NCBI GenBank assembly: GCA_964648795.1
Contig: CAZYMB010000017.1
Location: 1 to 25,948 of the forward strand
Direction: 5' to 3'
Source of the DNA: JAHDDW01 sp964648795
GTDB lineage: Bacteria; Actinomycetota; Acidimicrobiia; Acidimicrobiales; SZUA-35
DNA: 25,948 nt
Of the stretch, positions 1 to 7,581 are shown in pieces. The position numbers were made by a program, and so were the translations under genes. Numbering within the stretch: position 1 is the stretch's first letter; the number at the start of each line of letters is the position of its first letter. The notes under the pieces were generated by a model. That model saw nothing but the letters and a program-made list of their open reading frames with translations. It did not search any database and was not told where the DNA came from.

Positions 1-70
1 CTCGATATGGCCCTCGCTGACCGCTATACCGCTCCGGCGAGGCGCAATTCAGGTTGAGAACCGCGCCGTC

Positions 71-913
71 CTAGAGCTTCACCAGTTCGGCGATCTTGGT
101 TGCGATGACCCCCATCGAATCCTCCGCCGTGTCGAGGCCGTGTCGCGAACCGAGCAAGGGGCTGACCCTTCGGACGTCGTCATAGGTAGTTCCATGCACG
201 ACCGGAATCAGCTGATCGCGAGCCAAGAGCTCAGAGAGTTCCTTGTCCGACACTCCTCGATTATCGACGCGCTTCAGAAAGGCTGGCGTGACCAGAACGA
301 GCCCGGCGCGCGACTTTGCCAAACCTCGGTCGATCTCACGCATGAATGGTTGGCCGAGCAAGATGTCCTTCTCACTGAACCACACCGTCACTCCCTCAGC
401 TTCGAGCAGTTCATTCAAGTCCGTGGCGACACCTCGCCGGTCGTCCCATGCATGGCAGAGAAATAGGTCGCGCAGTTCCGACAGCTGACCTTGTGACTCC
501 ACCGTTCGCCGATACGGAGTCAGCGCCCGGACTTGTTCAGGGGTGTAGGCAACAACCGAGTCGCTTGGCGACCAGGATGGCCGGACTGACCCACTAGATG
601 AGCTGGTCCTCCCGGCCTGCCTCGTCGAGCTTGGAGCCGACTGAGCGAACGACGAGTACGAGACGCCCTGTGAGTAGGACCCGTAAGAACGCCGTCCTCC
701 GCCGTGAACTGGACAGGCAGCGGCACCGCTTGCCGTGCGATGCCCCCGTTTTGGAGCTGTACATCTAGCCATCTCCCGATAGTACGACAACCCACTGACA
801 TCAATCGCTGCGGCAACCGTCGCTGAGCCGCATGACAGTCGAATCGAGCGCCTGTCCAAGGCCGAAATCGACTCCCGAGCGTTTGCCAGATGTTGCCTCG
901 CTGTTGCCTGCAA
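71..913 (-). CDS. TIR-domain protein with N-terminal Cys/His motif
   Basis: Residues about 148-278 form a TIR domain: first strand DLFLCHAWDD (149-158), then GVTVWFSEKDILLGQ with a conserved amphipathic helix, the strand AGLVLVTPAFL, and a helix with SDKELSELL whose Glu225 sits where bacterial TIR NADases carry their catalytic glutamate. Ahead of it are a Ser/Gly/Tyr-rich low-complexity linker (about 75-125) and a compact C51-x6-H58-x8-C67-x2-H70 motif that could bind zinc. Bacterial TIR proteins commonly cleave NAD+ or make signalling nucleotides in anti-phage defence; that role is inferred here. The listed start is TTG at 913 behind GAAGAAGG; ATG at 772 (residue 48) is an alternative and would begin right at the Cys/His motif. 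The gene is clearly more GC-rich than the rest of the window and lies downstream of the tRNA 3' end, suggesting transfer. No partner gene is visible, but the window ends 70 bases past its stop. Confidence 0.82.
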   Translation of the reverse strand: MQATARQHLANARESISALDRRSIRLSCGSATVAAAIDVSGLSYYREMARCTAPKRGHRTASGAAACPVHGGGRRSYGSYSQGVSYSSFAQSAPSSTRQAGRTSSSSGSVRPSWSPSDSVVAYTPEQVRALTPYRRTVESQGQLSELRDLFLCHAWDDRRGVATDLNELLEAEGVTVWFSEKDILLGQPFMREIDRGLAKSRAGLVLVTPAFLKRVDNRGVSDKELSELLARDQLIPVVHGTTYDDVRRVSPLLGSRHGLDTAEDSMGVIATKIAELVKL

Positions 914-942
914 CTCTTCTAGCCTTCTTCCGTCGAAAACGA

Positions 943-977
943 CAAAGGCCCGGAACTGTTGAGATTCCGGGCCTTTG
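943..977 (-). terminator. Hairpin after tRNA-fMet
   Basis: A perfect 13-bp inverted repeat (CAAAGGCCCGGAA at 943-955 and TTCCGGGCCTTTG at 965-977) with a 9-nt loop lies just 3' of the tRNA on the minus strand. It is followed by TCGTTTTCG rather than a long T run, so termination is likely but not certain. It separates tRNA transcription from the TIR gene. Confidence 0.75.
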
Positions 978-983
978 GGTTAG

Positions 984-1057
<74 letters not shown>

Positions 1058-1069
1058 ATGCGACTAGTA

Positions 1070-1098
1070 ACGATAACAGGCAATGTGGCTTTATGAAA
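1070..1098 (-). promoter_or_regulatory. Probable tRNA-fMet promoter
   Basis: On the minus strand TTTCAT (1098-1093), a 17-bp spacer and TATCGT (1075-1070) lie just upstream of the tRNA 5' end at 1057. The spacing fits a housekeeping sigma promoter, though the -35 match is weak. Confidence 0.45.
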
Positions 1099-1110
1099 CC
1101 TTTGACAGAA

Positions 1111-1737
1111 TCAGGGTCCGGCTAGTACCAAATCGCTCTTCTTGGCGGGCATTAACTGTCGTCGCTTGACGAAAATCAATAGACCCACGGCTACATTCAT
1201 CACTATGGCGAAGCTGAACGAGTAGACAGTCACAAAGCTATAAGATGTCACAGCGGCTGCGCCTACAACTTGTTTGCACGCTGAGATCACATAGATCGAT
1301 AGCTGCTCCTCGAAGGGAATTCGATAAACCTTATGCGCTGTCGTCGCAAACGCAATGAACGTACCAACGGAAAGCATAACTACAGCAACTTCGGGCTGAT
1401 CAACTAGATACCAGCCGATTAGAGCTCCAAGAGCTATCACCAAATTAGCCCAATCCTTTGTGGTGAAGTCTTGCCAGGTTTTGCGATCTGTCTGAGAAAT
1501 GACTAACAGACAACCAACTGCAGTGCTTAGAACCGGAAGTACAGCCCACCCAGCGCCATTGTTAAACTGAATTAGCATCCCCACTACGGCAGCGAATGAC
1601 CAGATCAACCAGCTAACTGGATGAGGTCGACACTTACCTAGTCGCACTTGATGTGCATAACTAGCAAAGGCGAAGAAACCTATACCGAAACCCACTAGTC
1701 CGGCAACTGCCTTTAATACTTCTATATCGGCCGCCAT
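1111..1737 (-). CDS. Multi-spanning membrane protein, PQ-loop-like
   Basis: A 208-residue hydrophobic protein with about six or seven predicted membrane helices. The early motif PHPVSWLIWSF (about residues 38-48) resembles the Pro-x-Ser-Trp signature of PQ-loop/SemiSWEET-like proteins, and a second half begins around YRIPFEEQLSIYVIS, suggesting two related halves. A basic tail (KRRQ..AKK) is probably cytoplasmic. Such proteins are seen in many uncultured bacteria without assigned substrate; sugar or small-solute transport is only a possibility. Start is ATG at 1737; the GGTGG before it is too close to be a convincing Shine-Dalgarno. It follows msrA on the same strand after 85 bases, with no obvious terminator between, so read-through is possible. 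Confidence 0.72.
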   Translation of the reverse strand: MAADIEVLKAVAGLVGFGIGFFAFASYAHQVRLGKCRPHPVSWLIWSFAAVVGMLIQFNNGAGWAVLPVLSTAVGCLLVISQTDRKTWQDFTTKDWANLVIALGALIGWYLVDQPEVAVVMLSVGTFIAFATTAHKVYRIPFEEQLSIYVISACKQVVGAAAVTSYSFVTVYSFSFAIVMNVAVGLLIFVKRRQLMPAKKSDLVLAGP

Positions 1738-1822
1738 CCACCAAAGAGTATCTAAAGATCTTCGAGTCTGGCATGGGCCTAACGGCTATAAGGCGTGGGT
1801 AATGACTCTGTGGCTTCAGAAG

Positions 1823-2431
1823 CTATGTAGCTGCGTATTCAACCTGGCAGAAGCCGTGGTTACAGTAACCACCTGGGTTCTTAGCCAGATATTGCTGGTG
1901 ATAGTCCTCGCCAAGATAGTAGGTGGTATCTACCACTATCTCTGTCACGGTTGCATCATGCCCAGCAGCCACTAGAGCAGTGTCGTATCTAACCTTGCTC
2001 TTCTCACAGAACGCCGCTGTCTCTGCGTCGTCAGTCAAAATAATCGAGCGATACTGTGATCCTCTGTCATTGCCTTGACGGTCCTTAGTAGTTGGGTCAT
2101 GGTTCTCCCAAAATACTTTTAGCAGGTCGTCTAAGGAAACCTTCGTCGGGTCATAAACGACTTCGACAACCTCTGCATGACCGGTGCGACCGCTACATAC
2201 CTTGTTGTATGTTGGGGCCTCATCTTCGCCACCTGCGTATCCAACAGAAGTTGTGTAAACACCGTCTAGCTCCCAGTAGAGGCGCTCGACTCCCCAGAAA
2301 CAGCCCATCCCAAACCTAATCGTTGACATACCTTCAGGGTGAGGGCCAGCCATCTTGGTGCCCAGAATAAGATGTATTCCTTCTTCTGGTGCGGGTGAAT
2401 CTGAATCTTGGTTCTTCTTGGAAAATAACAT
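1823..2431 (-). CDS. msrA: Peptide methionine-S-sulfoxide reductase
   Basis: MsrA reduces the S epimer of methionine sulfoxide in proteins back to methionine using thioredoxin. The GCFWGVE active-site motif carries the nucleophile Cys44. The family blocks SVGYAGG, GHAEVVEVVYDP, FWENHDPTT and GSQYRS are all present in order, and the C-terminal GGYCNHGFC gives resolving cysteines Cys190 and Cys195. Length (202 aa) is ordinary for the family; the first 35 residues are a variable extension. The ATG at 2431 starts two bases after the stop codon of the UPF0182 gene, and its Shine-Dalgarno GGAGGG is formed by the last two glycine codons of that gene, so the two are very probably translationally coupled and co-transcribed. 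This ties the enzyme to the envelope protein upstream, although MsrA itself has no signal peptide and should act in the cytoplasm. Confidence 0.97.
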   Translation of the reverse strand: MLFSKKNQDSDSPAPEEGIHLILGTKMAGPHPEGMSTIRFGMGCFWGVERLYWELDGVYTTSVGYAGGEDEAPTYNKVCSGRTGHAEVVEVVYDPTKVSLDDLLKVFWENHDPTTKDRQGNDRGSQYRSIILTDDAETAAFCEKSKVRYDTALVAAGHDATVTEIVVDTTYYLGEDYHQQYLAKNPGGYCNHGFCQVEYAAT

Positions 2432-2433
2432 AG

Positions 2434-5427
2434 TTACCCTCCTAACAAGTCAAGCGACGAAGATATTGCATCATTCGCCTCAGCACGTAGTTCGGCAGCT
2501 AAATCAGCGTCCCCATCAGCTTCGGCCTCATCCGCTTCTTCAAGCAAGTCCTCAGCTTGACGCAAGAAATCCGTCACAGACCCTGGCTGGGTCACTGGGG
2601 AGTCATCAGCGTCGTCATCATCGTCAGCATCAGGCACAACAACTGGGTCATCATCATCGATATCAGGCGTGGCCAGCTCGTCAGGAGTTTCGGCTGGCTC
2701 AACGACATTGCCGTCATCATCAACGTCTAGCTCGACAACTTCACCCTCGCCAATTCCGACAAGAAGTTCTATTGCTTCCTCTAGCGTTGAACCCATCGCC
2801 CGCTGTGTGTCACCAGTAGACGCAACAACTCGAACGAGCTCTGGGACGTTACCGTCACCAGGAATCTCGGCGTAAACACTGCGCACATAGACAACATTGT
2901 CTTCAGCAAATACTAAGTGCATTTCACCGAAGTCAATTGTGTTACCTTCACGCTGACGGTTGTAGTTAGTCAGCGACGCTAGCTTTCTAATCTCAGTGTC
3001 GACAATGTCAGGGGTTTGCACCTGACCAGAAGGCAACCGCACCAAGACTAAGTCTCCATAGGCGTCACCGTCACTACGAGCCATCATGACTCCTGTGAGG
3101 TTACGGGCCCTGTCATCGTTCGAGTTACGCGGAGCAAACAAACGTTGAATTACAAACTCGTTTTCAGGCTCTACTACCCCATCGACTGAAGGAACTCGGT
3201 TGAACGTGTACTGAGCCGCCATAGCTCCCGCAGGACCAAGAACGTCGGTATCCTCAGAACCAACTGGAGAGTTGGAAGGCTCGTTGGCAATAGACCAAGA
3301 AGTGTCACCCTGGATAAACACCTGCGGATCATCGATCACATAATCGGCCCACATATCGGTCTGCACTGTAAAGATGTCGCGTGGATACCGGACATGAGCC
3401 CGAAGGTCTTCCGAAAGTTCAGAACTTGGCTTGAGTAAGTCGCCAAAAGCACTGGACCAAGCTTGCAGCAATGGGTCTTGTTCATCAAAATTATAGAAAT
3501 CCACTGTCCCATCGAATGAATCGATAACGACTTTTACCGAGTTACGCACGTAGTTGTAGCCGCCGCTCAAGTCTGCTGCCCCACCTAGAGTCGTCTGAGC
3601 CTGGGTTGAATACGGGAAATCGTTTGAAACTGTGTAAGCGTCAAGAATCCAGACAATACGACCATCTGTGACAACTGGGTACGGGTCTGAATCGTAAGCC
3701 AAGAATGGAGCAATAGCTCTCGCCCTATCAACAATGTCACGGTTCAATAAGACTCGTGACTCACTAGTGAGCGAGCCCGAGATAAGTGGATCGAGCTCGG
3801 CAAACCTTAGTGAGAAAGCCAACCGAGAGAACAAGCCATCGATACCAACTCCCCCCTCACCGTCGTAACGGAACTCCACACTAGTGTTATCTGCTGACTG
3901 AAAATCTACCTCATCGCGATCGGCTCCAATAACCGCATAGCCGCTTAGTTCCGGTGAATAATATACCTGCGGTCGCTCGTTGAAGTCCTCTGGGAATCTG
4001 TCATCAACAATTGTTTCTTCCAACCCAAGACCCTCAAGCTGGAAGTCCAAAGGTTGGGACTCCTCGAGACCAACACCCTCAGTATTTTCTGGTTGCTCAT
4101 TAGCTACTGCCGCCACGGCTCCATAGCCGTGTGTGTTGACAATACTGCGATCTTCCCAATTAGCTGGAACCTCCGATAAATCCAGCTCACGAGCAGCAAT
4201 TACTACTGGACGCAACTCGCCGTCGATCTCGTATCGATCAATATCTAGCGGACCGTCAAAGTCAAAGAAGCCACGAATTGTCTGATTGATTCTGAATTCA
4301 TCAACCGCTCGATCAGGGTCAACCACAGGAACAGACTCAAACACTGCTTCTGTTGCATCGGCGTTGCTAGCAGTCAGCCCTGGCTGAAAGTCAACGACAC
4401 GCTCATCAATCTCGTCTAGACCATAGGCGAGACGAGTGAAAGCTATGTTGTGTTCTACAAACGCAGCCTCCCTCGTACTACGCACCGGGTCAACGCGTAG
4501 ACGCTGATAGATGTTTGGCAAGATGCCGAGAACAGCAATATGAGACAGACCCCAAAGCCCGAGAGCAATTGCGGCAAAGCCCCAGCCCTTACGGCGGATG
4601 TTGAGAATCAAGAAGACGGCTGCAACGACTGCTATCAGAATCATGAGCACGAGACCCGGTAGCCGAATCTGATTATCGGTAGAAAGAATACCTCTAAAAC
4701 CGCCAAAGTCTGAATATAGAAGCTCAAAGCGGTCTAAGAAATAGCCGACTGCTCGGACCAACACCAAGGCCACCGCTAGCAACGATATATGCAGCTTCAG
4801 CTTTGAAGAATCAACCAGAGTCATCTTGCGAATGGCTGGGTTGAACGCTCCCCCAAGAAAGTAGACGCCCACAGTCAACAAAGTTGTAACCATGAGGAGC
4901 CAGAACAACCAATCGTTTACGAAGGTGATAAAGGGAAGGTCAAAAACATAGAACCCAACATCTCTGTTTAGTATTGGGTCTTCGACTCCCCAGGATGAGC
5001 CGTTAGTAAACAAAATCCACGACTGCCACTCCGACGCTGCTTGGCTACCAGACACCAAACCAACGAGGCCTGCAACGCCACCAATGACCAACAATTTCGA
5101 GCGTTCGAGAATCTCGGTGAATCGCTTTGTGAGATAGTCGCTCAAATCGCCCGCTAAAGAAGTCGGAGCAATCCTTTGAGCGATATAAAGGTTGACTGCA
5201 ACGATAGCAATGGCGAGGACGACAAAGACTAAGCCAAGCACAACCTGAGTTAGCAAGATGCTCGACCAGATCGAAGTGTAGTCGACCGATTGGAACCACC
5301 AGAAGTCTGTGACTAACCTCGAGATTCCGGACGCTGATGAAAGCAGGATGAGGATCGCAGCAAAGATAAAGACGAACAAACGGCTTTTGTCTGTACCAGT
5401 AAAGAAGTTCTGAAGTCTAGTAAGCAC
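2434..5427 (-). CDS. UPF0182 family large membrane protein
   Basis: A protein of about 997 residues whose first 300 contain about seven membrane helices (for example residues about 17-37, 55-80 and 110-130), followed by a large, presumably extracytoplasmic region of about 600 residues. Family blocks such as FWWFQSVDYTSIW, VDPVRSTREAAFVEHNI and NTHGYGAVAAV match UPF0182 (COG1615), which is widespread in actinobacteria and of unknown function. The C-terminus is unusual: a run rich in aspartate (about 920-950) and then a charged helix before the terminal LLGG. I choose GTG at 5427 because TAGAAT lies exactly 7 nt upstream, as in other leaderless genes here; GTG at 5430 is the alternative. It follows the DivIVA-like gene by 24-27 bases and leads directly into msrA. 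UPF0182 genes lie near PDZ-Lon and DUF2342-type genes in mycobacteria too, which supports the assignment. Confidence 0.93.
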   Translation of the reverse strand: MLTRLQNFFTGTDKSRLFVFIFAAILILLSSASGISRLVTDFWWFQSVDYTSIWSSILLTQVVLGLVFVVLAIAIVAVNLYIAQRIAPTSLAGDLSDYLTKRFTEILERSKLLVIGGVAGLVGLVSGSQAASEWQSWILFTNGSSWGVEDPILNRDVGFYVFDLPFITFVNDWLFWLLMVTTLLTVGVYFLGGAFNPAIRKMTLVDSSKLKLHISLLAVALVLVRAVGYFLDRFELLYSDFGGFRGILSTDNQIRLPGLVLMILIAVVAAVFLILNIRRKGWGFAAIALGLWGLSHIAVLGILPNIYQRLRVDPVRSTREAAFVEHNIAFTRLAYGLDEIDERVVDFQPGLTASNADATEAVFESVPVVDPDRAVDEFRINQTIRGFFDFDGPLDIDRYEIDGELRPVVIAARELDLSEVPANWEDRSIVNTHGYGAVAAVANEQPENTEGVGLEESQPLDFQLEGLGLEETIVDDRFPEDFNERPQVYYSPELSGYAVIGADRDEVDFQSADNTSVEFRYDGEGGVGIDGLFSRLAFSLRFAELDPLISGSLTSESRVLLNRDIVDRARAIAPFLAYDSDPYPVVTDGRIVWILDAYTVSNDFPYSTQAQTTLGGAADLSGGYNYVRNSVKVVIDSFDGTVDFYNFDEQDPLLQAWSSAFGDLLKPSSELSEDLRAHVRYPRDIFTVQTDMWADYVIDDPQVFIQGDTSWSIANEPSNSPVGSEDTDVLGPAGAMAAQYTFNRVPSVDGVVEPENEFVIQRLFAPRNSNDDRARNLTGVMMARSDGDAYGDLVLVRLPSGQVQTPDIVDTEIRKLASLTNYNRQREGNTIDFGEMHLVFAEDNVVYVRSVYAEIPGDGNVPELVRVVASTGDTQRAMGSTLEEAIELLVGIGEGEVVELDVDDDGNVVEPAETPDELATPDIDDDDPVVVPDADDDDDADDSPVTQPGSVTDFLRQAEDLLEEADEAEADGDADLAAELRAEANDAISSSLDLLGG

Positions 5428-5434
5428 CACCCAA

Positions 5435-5440
5435 ATTCTA
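5435..5440 (-). promoter_or_regulatory. -10 box, leaderless UPF0182 start
   Basis: TAGAAT on the minus strand ends 7 nt before the GTG at 5427, in the short gap after the DivIVA-like gene. It would permit a leaderless internal transcript of the UPF0182-msrA pair. No clear -35 is seen. Confidence 0.45.
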
Positions 5441-5454
5441 GGCGCTCAGCGGTA

Positions 5455-7455
5455 CTAATCAACCGAAACTAGCAAGCAACGACAGCCTGGCAGCGACAAC
5501 GGATAATTGTGCCCACTCGGATAAATATCGCCTGCTTTTAGCCCATTAGTACGAGAGTTGATCTCACATAGTGGATCTGGTTCGAGCCTTGGGTCAACTA
5601 GCCAGCGAGTCTCAGCATTCTGATCCAGTGCCATAAAGTGCCCAATTGCATAAACCTCGAACAATGCATCTTCTAACAAAGGTACTAAGAGTGCATTTCT
5701 ATAGTCCCGATAAATAGAGCGGATTGCATCTGAGAGGAGCTCTCGATCAGAGTCTGGGCTCTTCTCTATCTTGTCGATCATAGGTATGCGAAGGCTGAGT
5801 ACTAAGTGTCTAGCCATTTGCAGTGCGATTGAATCGATAGCTACAAGGTCGGCCTCTCCATCGGCTATTTCTGCGGCTGAGTCTGCAACAGCGCCCAAGC
5901 TAGCTCTAAGTGGATCGAAGTAGTGTTGAATCTGCTCTTCGTTAGATGGCAGCTCGCTAACACTTGGGTTACCTGTGCCACGACGAATACGATCCAACAC
6001 ATCGTTTTGATCATCATTGAGGGCACGCTTCATTTGCCTGCGCAACTCAGGCCCAAGTCGAGCAAGAGCGACGTCTCTATCCTTAAAGATTTCAGGTACA
6101 GAGTCCGGCATGATCTCCATGCTTGGAAGGTCTCCACGTGTTTCGTCAACAGCTGTGCCGTAGGAGCGTCCAGAAACTGTAGTAATGACCGAATCCCAAT
6201 GCCCCTCGTAATCACTAAAGGTGTCGGCAGGTTCGGCTGTCTCTTCTAGCACAGCGGTGTTGACTGGGTCAGTGTCAGAGAACTGAACAACAATCCCACT
6301 CTCGGTACGGTCAACTTCGACCTTCTCGGAAGCTTTAACCGCAGCAACTTTCTCAGCGACAGGCGCTTCAGCTTCGATATCTAGATCGATAAAATCTTCG
6401 ATTGATTTTTCTTTTGGCTGTCGCAGGTCTATCTCTACCCGATCAAGATCTTGTTGAGTGACGGTAGGTTCGAGGCTGCCAACTTCTAGCTTGGCTAGGC
6501 CAAACTTGTCCAGCGAGTCTTGTACATCGTTTAAGGCTTCCGGATCTTCCAAGATCTGAGGCGCTTTAGCCTCTAGCTCTTCTAGCGCCTGAGCAAGCTC
6601 TTGCTCGAAGTGGTTGTCAGGGAACACTGTTGGAGGGCGAGAATTGACCTCATCAAGGTCGACGACAAGTGCGTCAAGGTTTCGCTGTGCTTGAGATAGC
6701 GAAGACGCAAGAGCATCTCTAGTTTCCAAAAGTGCTGAAAGCTCATCAGAGCCTGTGCGTCTTTGTTTGAGAGTGGTTGAAAGAATCTCTTTGCGGTAGA
6801 CCTCAGCATCGGCGACAACTTGGTCTGCCTTCTGATTAGATAGCTTCTCTTGGTTCTTCAAGACACGCTTAGCTTCTGTCATTGCCTTAGAGACATCTGA
6901 ACGCACTCGATCGTACTCGGTCTGTGCAATGTTTCTAATCTCGGCTGCTTGCTTCTCTGCTACCGCAACAGTCTTTGCTGCTTCTCGGTCAGCCTCAACA
7001 CGCTTGGATTCCAATACATCCGAAGCGTTGCTAATAATCTTGTCGCCCTCGCGACGAGCGTTAGATTTAATGTCATCTGAATCATCGTTAGCTTTGTCGA
7101 CAATCTCAGCTGCTGCAGCACGAGCAGCTTCCAAGATACGTGTAGCTTCACGCCCCAAAGCAGACGCAACTTGGTCATCAGACAAGTCGCCACTCTGAGT
7201 GACGGCCTTGTTAGATGTCCCGGCCTTTAGTTTTGACCTGAGCCGCAGGTTCTCTTTCTTCAGTTCACGTAGTTGGTTAGTCGTGATGGAATCTGCCACT
7301 TCGGAATTCGATTGTTCCGACAATTCAGAAATTAATGTTGAGACATCATTTAAGAAGTCTCTTACGGCCTCGGTGTCATAACCTCGAAACGACGTCGGAA
7401 ATTCTGCCGCCGCTATGCCGCTTGGTGTCAAATTGCTACCTGAAAAAGCTGCCAT
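5455..7455 (-). CDS. DivIVA-like coiled-coil protein with gpF-like C-terminus
   Basis: About 666 residues. The N-terminus has the DivIVA/Wag31 signature: FPTSFRGYDTEAVRDFLNDV followed by a first coiled coil, as in proteins that bind curved membrane at cell poles and recruit growth or division machinery. A long charged alpha-helical region (about 75-260, Ala/Glu/Lys-rich) follows, then an acidic linker (about 290-450). The last 200 residues form a separate helical domain ending in RWLVDPR, LCEIN, YPSGH and PGCRCLLV. This Cys-Asn...PSGH...CRC pattern resembles the C-terminus of phage Mu gpF-type minor head proteins; candidate metal ligands are Cys630, His649, Cys658 and Cys660. I choose ATG at 7455 because TAAGCT lies 6 nt upstream; GTG at 7458 is the alternative. 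The next gene, UPF0182, starts 27 bases after the stop, suggesting a shared envelope role. Confidence 0.85.
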   Translation of the reverse strand: MAAFSGSNLTPSGIAAAEFPTSFRGYDTEAVRDFLNDVSTLISELSEQSNSEVADSITTNQLRELKKENLRLRSKLKAGTSNKAVTQSGDLSDDQVASALGREATRILEAARAAAAEIVDKANDDSDDIKSNARREGDKIISNASDVLESKRVEADREAAKTVAVAEKQAAEIRNIAQTEYDRVRSDVSKAMTEAKRVLKNQEKLSNQKADQVVADAEVYRKEILSTTLKQRRTGSDELSALLETRDALASSLSQAQRNLDALVVDLDEVNSRPPTVFPDNHFEQELAQALEELEAKAPQILEDPEALNDVQDSLDKFGLAKLEVGSLEPTVTQQDLDRVEIDLRQPKEKSIEDFIDLDIEAEAPVAEKVAAVKASEKVEVDRTESGIVVQFSDTDPVNTAVLEETAEPADTFSDYEGHWDSVITTVSGRSYGTAVDETRGDLPSMEIMPDSVPEIFKDRDVALARLGPELRRQMKRALNDDQNDVLDRIRRGTGNPSVSELPSNEEQIQHYFDPLRASLGAVADSAAEIADGEADLVAIDSIALQMARHLVLSLRIPMIDKIEKSPDSDRELLSDAIRSIYRDYRNALLVPLLEDALFEVYAIGHFMALDQNAETRWLVDPRLEPDPLCEINSRTNGLKAGDIYPSGHNYPLSLPGCRCLLVSVD

Positions 7456-7461
7456 CACACG

Positions 7462-7467
7462 AGCTTA
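7462..7467 (-). promoter_or_regulatory. -10 box, leaderless divIVA-like start
   Basis: TAAGCT on the minus strand, followed by exactly 6 nt and then ATG at 7455. No Shine-Dalgarno is present, consistent with a leaderless mRNA. Confidence 0.5.
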
Positions 7468-7497
7468 GACCGCCAATAGAACCCCTGTAGCGACCTT

Positions 7498-7553
7498 GGC
7501 AAGTTAACTCAGGTGAAGCCAACCAGGACAGAGGCTAAAGCGCCTAACTTGCC
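7498..7553. repeat. 9-bp inverted repeat with inner stem
   Basis: GGCAAGTTA (7498-7506) and TAACTTGCC (7545-7553) are perfect inverted repeats separated by 38 bases, within which AGCC (7517-7520) and GGCT (7533-7536) can form an inner stem. It lies between the protease stop and the divIVA-like promoter. No T run follows on either strand, so an operator pair or structured RNA is as likely as a terminator. Confidence 0.4.
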
Positions 7554-7581
7554 CCTAAGTGACACAATTTACGCAATGATT

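Noticed and set aside
140..466. Plus-strand frame of 108 codons in the TIR region
   Set aside because: Antisense to a convincing TIR domain; high GC produces long chance frames here and no family features are seen.
1738..1822. Gap between msrA and the PQ-loop-like gene searched for a terminator
   Set aside because: Only a short GCTTC-T-GAAGC stem without a T run; not strong enough to annotate.
2355..2819. Plus-strand frame rich in His and Gln opposite the UPF0182 end
   Set aside because: It mirrors the aspartate-rich tail of UPF0182; the composition is a by-product of GAT/GAC codons read in reverse.
5455..5570. gpF-like tail as evidence of a prophage
   Set aside because: No capsid, portal, terminase or integrase gene is nearby, base composition matches the neighbours, and the domain is fused in frame to a cellular DivIVA protein.
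6929..7198. Plus-strand Ala/Ser-rich frame opposite the coiled coil
   Set aside because: Shadow of heptad-rich DivIVA coding sequence.
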